Shown: piece after piece, positions 22,015-34,029 of the stretch | How positions within the stretch are numbered: position 1 is the first letter of the stretch | Layout of the letters: each line of letters starts with the position of its first letter | NCBI GenBank assembly: GCA_037157565.1 | Contig: JAZHRO010000046.1 | Location: 18,574,501 to 18,638,500, forward strand | Origin: Thalassia testudinum | Lineage: Eukaryota > Streptophyta > Magnoliopsida > Alismatales > Hydrocharitaceae | DNA length: 64,000 nucleotides | Direction: 5' to 3' | The notes under the pieces: model-generated | The model's database searches: none | What the model was told of the DNA's origin: nothing | Seen by the model: only the letters and a program-made list of their open reading frames with translations | Position numbers and translations under genes: made by a program

Positions 22015-23216
22015 GGTAAAATGCCTATTAATTTTTTTGAGAATTTTATGTTATTTTTATGCTATTTTGAAAGCTTTTCTGAATTACTAATTGTGGATTT
22101 TCTTCTGTTTAAAAACATGCGACGAACACGACGGGCACGCACGACGGAGACGATCTTTTTGGTGGACCTTGACGCCACCTAGAGGCCAACAACAGGAACA
22201 CGTGGGCCTTGATCCCACGCTCATATGCTTACGAAGAAGCCTATTTCTGATTTAGTCAGTAGATTTTAGTTAGATTTCGTTTAGATAGACATTAGAATTT
22301 AATTTCTGTCTTTTGGACCCTTGTTGGGTATTTTTGTGAACGTGTTCCCAGTGCCTCTTTATTTCTTATCTCTCTTGTATGCGGGAGCGTACTTTCGGGA
22401 GCGTGTTCCCATTTATTTAGATTATAGGATTATTTGTATTGTTTGAACTGCATGTCGGTTAGTTAGTTAGATTAGGTCTGTTTGTTTATTATTAAAAAAA
22501 AAATTCGAACTGCCTACTAGAAGCTGCATATCTATAGGATGACCATCTAGGACTGAATGAACAACATCCAGTTTATTTTTACTGCATTGCCTACATTGCA
22601 CGAAGAAAGCTGGAGTAATGTACGTCTTCTCTTGAGCATCAATTACCTGTCATGCATATGCATTGAACTTAAATCTAAGACCACTAAGTGCTTGAATCAA
22701 ATTAATTCAGTGGTCACTTTAAAAATTTGGACTATTAAGAGGTTGGACTTTAAAATCTATGACTGAATATTGCGTGCAAAAGGATCTTATTTGCGAAATT
22801 TCAAAAATCAAAACACAATCATATGTTTGCACACTTGAGACACTGTGTACCTCACACATAAGGTCACTAGATAAATTTCGACCTCTCCTCTTTTGCACCA
22901 CAAGGGAAGTTAGTCAGAAATCAACAAGCCTATCCACCAAGTTACTTCGGTTCCTCGTGTGTGGGCTCGATTTGAGACTTCCATCCTTTCTGAGTAGGTT
23001 ACAGGCACCAGCGAAGGTTGGCCTAGGAAGAGTAATTCTTTTGCAAAACTTGTTTGGCCACCAATTGAACATTTAATTCTAAGACCTACAATCTACTAAA
23101 AATAAGATCCCACTGAATTTGCATTTGCTTTGATAGTAGAACTCTCTAGGAAGTTTCTGCTTGTATTTTGAATTCTACTAAATCCTAAGAGAGTTAAAAG
23201 GATTTTGCTTAAAGAA
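22015..23216 (+). other. el2 5' leader
   Basis: This AT-rich leader of about 1.2 kb lies between the primer site and the ORF. It has a 10-base A run near 22494 and no coding potential above chance. The short frames at 22557-23076 have no recognisable domain. Confidence 0.55.
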
Positions 23217-25183
23217 ATGGATTACCCATACTCCTATCATTTAGATTAGCAGAGTCAATACTTCCTATCTTTTAATCAGGATCCCATGCCCCGAGCGTAT
23301 CCATCCTTTGATGGGTACATTGACAATTCATGGGATCATTCTTATTCTTATCTTGGGAGTACTGGCTTGATAACTCCCACTTTTGAGCAGAACCTAGGAG
23401 CGGGATTTCCTAATCCTGAAATCCCTACTTCCATGCAAACACCCAACCCTCCCACCCTTCATGATTTTCCGTATCGAGGTTGGACCGATACCCCTAGGCA
23501 ACCAGAGCCTGAAATTGACTATCCTCCCCAACCTGATAATAGTAGCCTCTCCTCTTTTATGGTAGAAATGCAAAAATAGCAAAAGGAAATGATGGAATGA
23601 ATGGGAGAGATGTTAAGGAATAGTCAACAGTTAAATGAAGAAATATGATAGCTTAGCTACATGCTTCCCAAAAATTCCGATCCCTACCCATATGACCATG
23701 ATCATGAAAATAATTCTGAGGAAACCGTTGACAATAGGGATCCAGTTTTATGTAGCTATCACTTAGACTCTCCCAATGAGACAAGACCACTAGAGGACAA
23801 TGATCATAGTGATTATCCACGCGAGCTTAATTGGAGTCAAAAGCAAAGGAAGATGGTACCTCCTGAGGATCTTGACCCCAATGACAGTATTCTCCTTACC
23901 CCTACCAACCTCGGTCAAGGTCGTATTATTCCTACCACTTCCCCTATTGATTATTTGGTGGAATCCCATTTTACATTTAGTGAGCCTACTCCTGACCCTC
24001 CACTTAGGGAATCAACACCTACCATTCAGCATCCTGATTTAAATGCACCCAATGAAGGTGACCGTAAGGGAATGTAGGATGAATTAGATCAATTTTGGTC
24101 TCAGGGATATGAAGAGTCTATTTCAAAAGATGGGGATGCCCCAATAGAGGAACCTAGACTGAAAATCTGGAGTAAATCACAGGGGAATTATTTATCATTT
24201 GAGGATTTACCTACAAAGGATATAAACCATATGGTGAAATCCAGATTCCTCCTTTCTTTTGAGAGTCATCCTCCATCAATGTAGGAGTTGATATTGGAGG
24301 AGGACAAACAAAATAATGAGAAGTCTATGGGAGACTCTCGGAACAAGACACGTCAATTGAGGATTTATACCCCGAGAAGAATGACGAATTCAATGATATA
24401 GGCTTGCTCCAAAATATTAAAACTGATCTTCCTTTAGGAATAATTAAGGATACTGATCCAACTCCTATCTTCATTAATGAATCACATATACACCTCGATA
24501 AAAATTTGAGTGAACCAAACGAATCTGGGGATGAGCTGAATAATAATGATTCTGACATTTTGACCCTGTCATCAAAGAGTTGCAATTGGGAGTCTACCCT
24601 TGATTCAAATATGACTCCGATCATTAATGCTAGGTAGGGTAACTTGTTGTCTACAATTGTTAGGGAGTATACACAATCCGAATCATTGTTGGAATTAGAC
24701 CTAACACCGACTAAGACCTCATTGGACTTAACCATTTCCTTCCAACACTACAAACAACCCTTATACTCCCTAACCGATCCTTGGCTAAGATCTCTGTTCA
24801 TGTACATTGTTTCTAGAGAACATATCAGGCTAGTACATCCTCGGGTAGAATGGCAAGTGTGGATTGATGCTTGTACTTTTACTCTCGCCATTCAAGGGTT
24901 TGAACTAATGATATGTATATCTTTTAAAACCTGTCCTGCTCTGGAGGATCCTTGTTATCCTCCACTTATTCCATTTCGAGAGGTCCCCTTTCATATTCCG
25001 TTTATTATTCCTAGACCTCCCAAGGTAGCCAACGAGGTTCTTCGCTTTCATATCTTCTGGCGAGCATTTGGTATTACGTTGCATCATCAGGTCGCCAACA
25101 TCCGTGGCTACCTATTTTCTACGCCCGCACTGTTAGGCATATCTTTAGGGCCTAACTTTGTCTGTTTGGAACTAGATTTATAG
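23217..25183 (+). pseudogene. el2 long unknown protein (LHHQ protein)
   Basis: The frame opens at ATG 23217 with MDYPYSYHLD. It continues through stops at about 23247, 23577 and 24075, and shifts frame near 24290-24400, to a TAG at 25181. It is homologous along its length to the el1 protein. The N-terminus has WDHSYSYLGSTGLITP and EQNLGAGFPNPEIP. The acidic middle has two WS-motifs (NWSQKQRKMVPPEDLDPND and IWSKSQGNYLSFEDLP). The C-terminus has DPWLRSL, EWQVWIDA, LEDPCYPP, FWRAFGITLHHQVANI, YLFSTPALL and LELDL. Original length was about 650 residues. No enzyme or structural signature is recognised; function is unknown. Conservation between two diverged elements suggests past selection on the protein (inference). 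Confidence 0.75.
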
Positions 25184-26762
25184 GTTCCTTCTAAGTCTGG
25201 CTATTGACAGAAAATGTAGCGCTTGTTGAGAGGCAACCTAGCGGTCGGAACAACACCGTTGTCAGGTGATGTTTTTCCTTTCTCCTCCTATTTTAATTTT
25301 ACAATGGGGACATTGTAGGATTTAGGCATGGGGGGGTGCATTTACATTTTAGGAAGTATTCATGCACTTAGGTTAGCATATATAAAAAAAAATTCCTCTT
25401 TTCTTAAGCTGATTGGGTTAGTCCCTAGCAAAATACCTTTGTCATTGGAGGTTTTTCTTCCCGAATTATTTCTTAAGTTTAGAATCCAGTACATTTATTT
25501 CACGTACGTAGACTTGGTAATGGATCCTTGAGGAAAACAAATAAGCATTTGTAGTCTACTGAACCCTTGGACAGTTCATAGGGAGTCAGGCATACTATCT
25601 TCCAGTAGATCCACCTCATATTTGTGAGAAGAAAGTAGAGAGATTACTGGTGCGCTAAGTCTAGTGTAAGGACTCTTAAGTTTTGGATAATTAGATGATG
25701 ATACTTCAGAGTTAGGCGTAGTTTTCACTCTCTGTTCCCGTGTGCGTACTTTGTGTGAATTCCTGAGAGTCACCAAATAAGGCAGATACACAGAGATGGA
25801 GTTTTAATAAAGCTATGACTATGGTGGATGGTTACGACCGTCCTTCATAGAGTCCTCAGCTGAAGGAGGGTAATAGTGTCAAATGTCAGAAATACACCTG
25901 TCCTATCCATTCCTTCTCGGTGTCGAGAATAGGCACTTCCACCAAATAAGCCACACAATATCCTCTTGACCATCATCATCCCTAATAATGCCTCATAAAT
26001 AAAATTCTTTGTCGATTTATAAAAAATAAAATAAAATAAAATAAAAAGAAAAAAAAAGAGAAACAGTTATATTACAAAAAAAAAAGTCCAAGTTTATAAT
26101 GTAACAATGTTTCTGAGGCAATAGAACACCTATTGCGTTCCACCAAATATGACCCACACCTACCATTTAGTATTTCTGATCGCCCGAATACTGGTTGAGG
26201 ACTCTAACTTAGTTGTAGAGTTATTGGGACTTTAATTAAAGTGTGGATGCCATGTGAGGCCACCAAGTAGTGAGTACAATTAATAAGTTTGGAGAGATTT
26301 GTATCTCAGAAAGAAAAGAAAGAAAAGAGTGAGCACCTAGGAACATCAAGAGAGCATAGTTTAGCCTCTCTTTGAGTTGACTTGTCTAATAGTCTAGAGA
26401 TCTAGAGTCTGTAGTACTAGACTACATGTTGCACTAGATGAGTGTGTGCCACCAAATACAAATCCATTCAACTCAATATCTCCTACCTAAGCCAAACGTC
26501 GAGGTCAAATTACAGATTATCTCCTGCTTTATCCCCAAAGGAAGTAGTTGCCTATCCCGATAGCAATATTTACCAAGGGTGAAGTATGAAATCCCAATGC
26601 GAATTGGCTTTTTTTCCACTTGGATCTGTTACTTAGGCTATTATCATGTCACATTTGTCTGGATCTCTAAAGTTTTGAAATAAGAAAAGAAGAAATCTTC
26701 TGATTACTTCTATTATTTTTCAGTTTTGCTAGGGACTAGCAAATCTTAGGCATGGGGGTATT
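25184..26762 (+). other. el2 3' non-coding region
   Basis: In order: GCTTGTTGAGAGGCAACC (25223-25240), the palindrome CAATGGGGACATTG (25302-25315) followed by a TTTAGGCATGGGGGGG purine tract (25321-25336), about 1.3 kb of AT-rich DNA with an A-rich run at 26019-26090, the hairpin TTTGCTAGGGACTAGCAAA (26725-26743), and the polypurine tract AGGCATGGGGGT (26748-26759) abutting the 3' LTR. No coding sequence was seen. Confidence 0.7.
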
Positions 26763-27867
26763 TGATGAGTTCATTTTGTTGGACTATTGTTATGCCTAAG
26801 TAATTCTATTTTAATATTGTATGTTTGTTAATAACTACATTAAGTTATAGAATGATAGCTTGCATCATTATTTAAGTTTACATCTATTTTATCGCATTCT
26901 ATAACATAGTATGTAATTATTTTATGTTTCATGCAGGTCCTGCAACAGCGCACTTGTTACATCATCTCCACATAATCTATCCATCATGAATAATCGAGAA
27001 GAAGAGGGAGGAAGATCAATGGTGGAAAAGAACAGAGGGTGAAAAGATATCTTCCCCCACAAATTTCTCAACCTTTGGCCGGCCTCAACAACCTCACCAA
27101 CAGCGCCGGCCATGTTTAGCAAACGATTTGGAAAACTCCTTGACTTGCACGGGGGGAGGAGATAAAAAGAGACAATCGTTGATTCTTCTCAGTAGGCCCT
27201 CCCCCAGGTGGGGAACCATCATCCAGGAACCGTGCAACCACTGTGTGCACCATGCACCAAGTTTCCCCCTCCAGCGTTCACATCACCTCCGCCTTCGCCA
27301 CCCACACCCACAGGCGTGCGCCCTTCTCTAGTGCCCGCAGGCGCTCTGCCTGCCACCATCTCCCACCTTCAAGCGTACCGCCCCACCCATGCCCCTGCCA
27401 GGCCCACGCCTCTCCATTGCAGGCCCCCCCCGCAGGTGCTGCACGCCAAGCACCGCAGGCGCTCGCCTTCACCACCGCATGTGTGCACCCCCCTCCACCA
27501 GTGCCCTTCACTGCAAGCTCTACCCCGCTTCGCCCGCCATCAGGCCTGTTCAAGCCCATCACCTCTGCGTTCCCCTCTCCAGCACCAGCAGGTGCTCTGC
27601 CTCACCGCCTGTGCCCGCAAGCATATGCACTTCCCCAGCGCCTACCCTTGCACTTGCGCGCACGTCCTGTAGCTGCACCATGCCCCTCCGCTGCCACACA
27701 GGCATGCCTCCTCCGGCGTTCTTCTCCTCCATCGGCCGGCCACCTCCGGCCATCTTTGTCAACGCCGCAACCTCCATCGGATCGACCTCATCTTCGCCAA
27801 CCTCCCTCACATGTTAACAGCCCTGCCGATGCTCCTTCCCGTATGCAAGAAAGAAAGAGAGCAAATT

Positions 27868-30482
27868 TGGTCGAGCCCGGAGAGGTTGTGTTAATATGGT
27901 GATTTTATCGTTGAAATGCGTATAGTGGTTAACCTAAATCGAGCCTAACCATCTCTTTACAGAATTCTTTTTACCTCGCCTACTTGATTTTATCTTGGTC
28001 ACTTTTAGGCCCAGGGTCAAATTAAGGGAAGTGGGATTAGAAGTGAATGAGTTTCTATGCCTTTCCTACAATGAATCTCTTCCATTCGTTTATTATTTTT
28101 TTGGTATTTTTCTGTTTAAGACTTTTTTTTCTGATAATGTTTGTCCTTGAGGTACACCCTCAAAATTAGGTTCTTGGCTTTGAGCCAAATTAGGGTTCCA
28201 AAGCTGGTCTTGCTATTCGCAAGACTGAGTACCTGTAAGTCAAGAATTATCTTTTCTCTTTTATATATTTTTTTATCTTTTTACTGGAATGAAAGAGAAA
28301 CAGAAATAAAGTAACTATAGTATATATATGTATGTATATATTATATATGTATAAAGGGGTGGGGGTGGAGGTGGAGATGGCATGTAGCACGGTGTCGAAT
28401 CGGTCGTCATCTAGGAAGACGCAACCAATAGGATGAAGTGCTGCGTGGAGTATAGGATGGATGGTGGAAGATGAGTGCGAACACGCTTTCTGTACACGTG
28501 TCTCGGGGAATATCAGCAAATGGTGCAGATATTCCCGCGATACAACGTATGGTAAGTGATATGAAAATATATGTATATATCTGTAAATATATATATGGTT
28601 ACAGATATTTAGGTATATATGTAGTTATATGTATATATATATATATATGTATATGTATATAGGTATGTAAATATATGTATAGATAGATATATGTATAGAT
28701 GTATATATATAAATATATATATGTATATGTATGTATATATAACTATATAGATATATATATATAGTAATATATGTATATAGATATATGTAGATAGATATTT
28801 ACATATATATATATATGTATATATAGTTATAGATATATATGTATATATGTATGTATATTTGTATATATATATATTTATATATTTATACGTATAGAAATAT
28901 ATGTATATATGTAAATATATATGTGTATATATATATATAAGTATATAGATGTATACATATATATATGTATGTATATAGACTAATACATAGTTATATAAGT
29001 ACTAATATAAGTATAGATATATGTATATATATATATGTATATAAATATGTATATATATAAATATATATATGTACGTATATATATATTTGTATATAGTAGA
29101 GTATAGGTGTGTGTATGAGAGTGTGAGTGTGTGTGTGTATGTGTGTGCAGAGAGTGTGAGAGAGTGCTGAGAGAGAGAGAGAGAGCCTACTGTGAAGAAA
29201 AGGCGAGTTAAGCCATCTGATGCTTCAGGGCCGACGTCTGGTGTCCACATGCACGCGCAAGCACGTAGGTGCACGAAGAGGTGCACGCTGGGAGGGAGTG
29301 AGCAGGAGGGAGCGATGCCGCAGCGCACTGCACTACGCGGTGAGGTAGGTGCGGGTAGACGCAGGCACTAGGAGAGGGTGCACGCAGACGCTGAAGCAGG
29401 TGGGCATACGCTGGCAAACATAGATGCGCAGGTGGGCGCTGGAGCGAGTGCGGAGTGGCAAGCGGTTGCCGGCTGGGACCGGTTGCGACGCGCCGGGTGA
29501 CCAGATAAGTGAGAAACTTACCGGCCACCGCACTATAGACATAGTGTTCCGCTGACTAGCGTGAATAGTGGCTACAGTGCCGCTCAGCTTCGCGCGACCG
29601 GGTGTGTTCGGTTCTGTGAGTACGGGACGTGTGAGCGGCTGGCGCGCGTGTGGAGAAACGGTGCCGGCTGCTGGCTTGGGGGTGGCGCTTCGTGACAGGG
29701 CGCGTGGAGAGGGCTGGGCTGTGGGTGAAGGAGCGCGACAGGGTGCATAGAGAGGGGCGCTGGTGTCCTGCTGGCGTGCACGGTGGAGCTTGGCCGGCTG
29801 CTGCAGGGGCGCGTGGTGGCCGATTGAGCTTCAAAGCTTGAAGCTTTGTGGCAATGGTGGAATTGTGGCTAAACGTCACAACAGAGAGAGAACCACCACG
29901 CCTACCGGCTCTTTGATGAGCTGGGCGATGGTGGACTCACAGTAGTGGTTGTGCACCACTATGAGTTGCTCCTGGCCGTAGTGTGGCTTCTCAAGTGGAG
30001 GAGAGGTTGCGTATGGTGGGGAGAGGGGAGGAGATGGCCTGGAGGAAGCTGTTGTGTAGGGTTTTGGCATGTGGACCTGGCTCAACGCAAGGAAGAAGGC
30101 TGAGCTCTTTTTAAAGAGCAAAGAGACATGCGCAGCCATGCCCTGCTTGTGCATGGCTCTGCATGGATGGTAGGGAGTGCTTGTGCATGCGGCTGTAGGA
30201 CAAGCTTGCTGCAGAACATGGTGCGAGGAAGAGGTTGCCATGCATTGCAGCTGCAGAGAAGAAATTCAAAGTCAAATAAAATTAAAAATAAAGATGGGGA
30301 ATTTGTGAAGCAGCACTTGAGGAAAACATTAATTTCATGACCATTTTATTCACTCTCCGCCCCTCTTAAATAAATGCATGCATGCGTGTATTTTTGCAAA
30401 TGCGACTGTCTACCTAATATGCACTGGTAATGCTAGGAAATAGCACAAGACGGCACAATTATTGGTGTATTTTTACTATGCA
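27868..30482. mobile_element. 2.6 kb insertion of unknown type in the el2 LTR
   Basis: Comparison of the two el2 LTRs shows extra DNA here. Possible edges are TGGTCGAG on the left and GCAATCA on the right, with AAATT/AAAGT as a poor 5 bp duplication. This would fit a solo LTR lying on the - strand (starting TGATTGCATAG), but the fit is weak. Inside are a plain 440 bp segment, a TA-rich microsatellite (28311-29100), a GC-rich stretch (29210-29830) open in several frames without a recognisable domain, and a - strand TTTAAAAAG that could be a TATA box near 30105. No gene is called. Confidence 0.5.
28311..29186. repeat. TA/TATG-rich microsatellite with TG and GA tails
   Basis: About 790 bp of imperfect TATATATGTA-type repeat (28311-29100) is followed by TG/TGTA repeats (29108-29148) and a GA run (29167-29186). 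The open frames here only reflect the repeat. Confidence 0.9.
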
Positions 30483-31025
30483 ATCAAAGTGCTCTATTTT
30501 TCATTCAATTAATAATTACAACATATGCCACTGTGGGTGTCCTATTCATTTATTTACTAGATTAATATATTATGGTGAATTTGCATGCATATCCCTCTAT
30601 TCTTGATAAATTGCTTCTAATTGAGTATTTCATGAATGAGATAATAGCATGCCACATTGCAAATAAGGAATGTTTTACAGGAAATTGGTAGTTACCTTGA
30701 TTATCATTACCAAGATCATTAGAATATTATATTGAGGCAATTTTACATATAAACCCCTGTAGTTTTAATTAATTGCTTAGAATGAGAATTCATGAGGGTA
30801 ACAAGTTGCACTAAGGAACATGCATACCCACTGATATTCCCTAATAAACAAGGCACCATTCACTTATTCAATAGGCTTATTCCTCCCTGTGGATACGACC
30901 TAACTATTCGTGGTTAGATTCTGAAAATTAAAATGTTTCGAAAAGCGATTTTCTACCACGCGATTAAATACAACGACACATCATTTATGTTAAAGCTTTC
31001 AATGAAAACGAAGATCGCTCTTTCA

Positions 31026-31459
31026 CATGCCATTTACCAATTGAGCTGGAACATAGGGCACTTTGGGCCATTTGAAGTGTTAACATGGATTTAGAAAAGG
31101 CAGGTAAGGCACAACTTCTGGAATTAAGTGAGCTTGAGGAGTTGAGGAATGATACTTATGACACCTCTCAAGCTTATAAAGAGAGAACTAAGGTCTTGCA
31201 TGATAAGTATATCCTTGGAAAGACCTTTGAGCACAACCAACAAGTGTTCCTTTTCAATTCCAGACTTAAGTTTTTTCTAGGGAAATTAAAATCTCGTTGG
31301 GATGGGCCTTACATAATCACTAAAGTGTTTCCACATGTAGCTATGGAGATTAAAAGTCCTTCTTCAGCAACTCCCTTTATCGTCAATGTTCAACGGTCAA
31401 AACCATACATTACTTTGGATGGCCATCCAGTTGACGAGGTCACTCTTGAGGAGCCTTAG
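31026..31459 (+). pseudogene. H integrase C-terminal domain
   Basis: The integrase frame resumes after el2 with YQLSWNIGH-type residues and then LLELSELEELRNDTYDTS, KERTKVLHDKYI and the GPY/F module (LKSRWDGPYIITKVFPH, about 31271-31330). The open frame ends at TAG 31457 after a short acidic tail (DEVTLEEP). The GPY/F module helps bind DNA. There is no chromodomain after it, which fits the Tat/Athila side rather than the chromoviruses. Confidence 0.85.
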
Positions 31460-32722
31460 CTCCTGTCATTCTCCGCCTTAGGTAATATCTTCCTTTAACT
31501 GTTTTGTTTCCAATGAGGACATTATTCAAACCAGGCATAAGGGAGAGGACTTGAGGCATCTGTTTATAGCTATCTACATTTTGCATTCATTCATGCATAT
31601 TACATTAAAAAAGAAAATTTGTATTATTGAGCTTAACTAGCTTGGCCCTACATTCTTAAGCAGACCAAAACTTTAGGTTAGACTAAGTTGATTCTAGGTG
31701 TCGAACTTTATAAGCTAAGTGAGCTACTAGCCTTAGACCTTTAAGGTCCTTTGTGGACTTAAAAACTTAAGTAGGAGATAAGTTGCATACCATTGCTGAA
31801 GAGGTTGAGGAAGGAAAGCTAGGGATTGAGTTAAAGTCTGGGTAGTACCTATAGTCATGTTATACCTTTTGTTTTGCAGGTCCTTGTAACCTAAGCATCC
31901 ACATTTCACACACACTTGGTCTTATGTAAGTAAGTGATCACTCTAATTCATTTCTTTAAGAAAAGTTGGTTCTCTTAGTTTTGACTTAGGAGAAGTTTGA
32001 AAACAAAATTTGATTGGAAGAGTTCCTACTGTAAGAGAGGTGGAGTATATACTCACCTTCAGGATGCGATGATAACATGTTACCTCCTCGGTGCTTGTCT
32101 AGTAGGATATCCATCCTACTGGGGCATGTAAGTGCATTGTGCAGTTCAAGTACCATAGGCGGCCCTATCTCAAAGTGCCGCTTGCCACAGGCTTGAATTC
32201 GCTTAAGAAGTCCATGGGCGATACTATCATGAAGTGTCAATTGCCAAGAGTTTTTAGGGTCGCTATGGGTGGTGCTATCTCAAAGCATCGAAAGCCAGGC
32301 ACCCTTTGAGGTATGGTGATGGGGATAATGAATCCGACATAGACCGTGTTGATAGCAGATCCAAGGTTAGACTTAAAGGAATCAAACAAAAGATATATAT
32401 ATTAAAAAAAAAATCCATTTTCCTCTCTAGGTTGGCAATCATACCAACCTCAAATAACTCAAACCATTGCACATGCACGGATGCTTTAATCTCAGGGATC
32501 AATAAACCCTTGGGTAGAGTTAGAAATGAGGGAAACCTGTGCCTGCAACTCGTATTTAGCCGACCTAGTATGTAGCTTAGCAACAACTTGGGAAACTTAG
32601 GTCTAAAGTCTGAACTTAACATGTTTCTAAAGGAAGACTGATTGAGTTGGGTAGTCTACTTGGAGTGCTAATTTATTGCTTAGATTTGCTAGGGACTAGC
32701 AAAAACTAGACATGGGAGCATT
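31460..32722 (+). other. H 3' non-coding region
   Basis: No env-like frame follows integrase. CAATGAGGACATT (31511-31523) is followed by GGCATAAGGGAGAGGAC (31533-31549). Three imperfect tandem units of about 58 bp (32150-32300) carry CTATC.CAAAG.. and GGGCG/GGGTGG phrases, matching units in el1 and bases 1-45 of the window. The hairpin TTTGCTAGGGACTAGCAAA lies at 32685-32703 and the purine tract CATGGGAGCATT at 32711-32722. Confidence 0.7.
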
Positions 32723-34029
32723 TGATGAGCCCATATTTGTGGGCTATTTAGTTACTTAAGTGCTAGGAGTTAAATTGATATTAGTGTATACATAGCATGT
32801 ATTAAGATATAAATAAGATAGTTTATATATATTTACTTGTATGCATTACATATATAAATTATTTAGCATGCATTATAATAACATGCATTAGTCTTTAGGT
32901 TACATTATATGCTTTAACATTTTATTAAGGGTTTGAACATAAATAAACCAATATTTTTTTTATTATTCATTTTCACTTCTCTACAGGGAATTTGCCACAC
33001 CAATGCCACTAGCTGCCAGCACTAAAACCTACATTCAAGGATGAGAGGAGAATGTGGATCTACTCTCGCCTCTCCATTTCAAATCCATGCAGATGGCTAC
33101 AAGTGAGGAGGAGCTGTTGTCATGCTCAGGAGGCCACCACCCCTTTAATCACTGTGTAGAGAACCTAGTTTCTCATCTTCTCACCACCGGCCTCAACTGC
33201 AGTAGCACGACTCCACCACCGTGGGTGTGTGGTGTGATAGCCCACACCACCAATTAGAGTCCCTACATCACCGTGCTTCTTCTTCATCAGCTCCTCAAAC
33301 ACCAACACCTCCCCTCGGCATGCCTCATCTCCTGCCGCATGTAGCACGCGCAGCACCGCCCTCTAGCTCCATAGTGCGCAGCACCGCCCTTCAGCTCCAC
33401 CGCACGCAGTCACCCCTTACAACACAGCCTGCACACCCTCCAGCTGCTTCGCCCGTGTGTAGAGTGCACCGTACCTCTGCCAGTGCCTCACTTGCTGCAC
33501 CTCTGGCCTCAGAGCAAGACTGTGTGTGCCCCATGCTATGCCTCCATCACATCTATAGCAATCGCCCTCCACTTCCAGCCCACATGCATCTCCCCTCGGC
33601 GTGCCTCATCTCTTGCCACACGCACCACGCACAGCACCACCATCCAGCTCCATCATCCCCTCGCACGTCCCTCTCCACGCATAGGCACCTCCAGCAACAA
33701 CAACCACCGCCGACCACTCCTTGCCACCCCACCATCGATTCCATCTATCCCGAGCCTTCCTCTTTGCTTTAATCACTTTGCAGCATTTGTGAACATTATA
33801 AGCCTCATTTGAGAGTGGTTTGGATATCAATTTTCTGTGATTTCAATTGTGAACCTTTGTGAAATTCTTTAGTGAGTTTTAATTAGGCAATTGCTTCCTA
33901 GTGGATATGACTCGCTCCTAATTGAGTGGTTATTTTTAATTGCTTTGATTAGTCGATTTTCCACCATTTTAAAATACAACGACAAATCATCTTAATCATC
34001 TTATTCGAATGCAAATATTCGACTCGTCA
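32723..34029 (+). repeat. H 3' LTR
   Basis: It starts TGATGAGCCCATATTTGTGG after the purine tract and ends ATTCGACTCGTCA. The centre (33180-33770) is C-rich (CCACC and CACGCA phrases) and open in several frames, as in the el1 and el2 LTRs. The last 120 bases match the corresponding end of the el1 LTR in reverse (GATTAGTCGATTTTCCAC, ACTCGTCA). Confidence 0.85.

Larger units (their letters stand above)
26763..31025 (+). repeat. el2 3' LTR, interrupted
   Basis: Two pieces, 26763-27867 and 30483-31025, together match 20430-21994. The break falls in GAGAGCAAAT|GCTCT of the other LTR. The outer end GATCGCTCTTTCA is followed by the CATGC duplication and then by H integrase. Confidence 0.9.
20425..31030 (+). 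mobile_element. el2: non-autonomous LTR element with an unknown ORF
   Basis: el2 has direct LTRs (20430-21994; 26763-31025, the latter interrupted) and an exact CATGC duplication on both sides (20425-20429, 31026-31030). It has a tRNA-Asp-like primer site and a purine tract. It sits in the integrase gene of H. Its single long broken ORF (23217-25183) is homologous to that of el1; there is no gag or pol. Length without the secondary insertion is about 8 kb. Confidence 0.9.

Noticed and set aside
28311..29186. Centromeric satellite or CRISPR-like array
   Set aside because: The repeat unit is a short AT-rich microsatellite without spacers or a long monomer.
29002..29328. A 108-codon frame over the TA/TG/GA repeats
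   Set aside because: It consists largely of microsatellite-derived Tyr/Ile/His/Thr runs.
31460..32722. An env-like gene after integrase in H
   Set aside because: All frames are short and the region carries conserved non-coding signals instead.
33165..33830. His/Pro/Ser-rich and Gly/Cys-rich frames in the H 3' LTR
   Set aside because: They are compositional, lie in an LTR, and are open on both strands.
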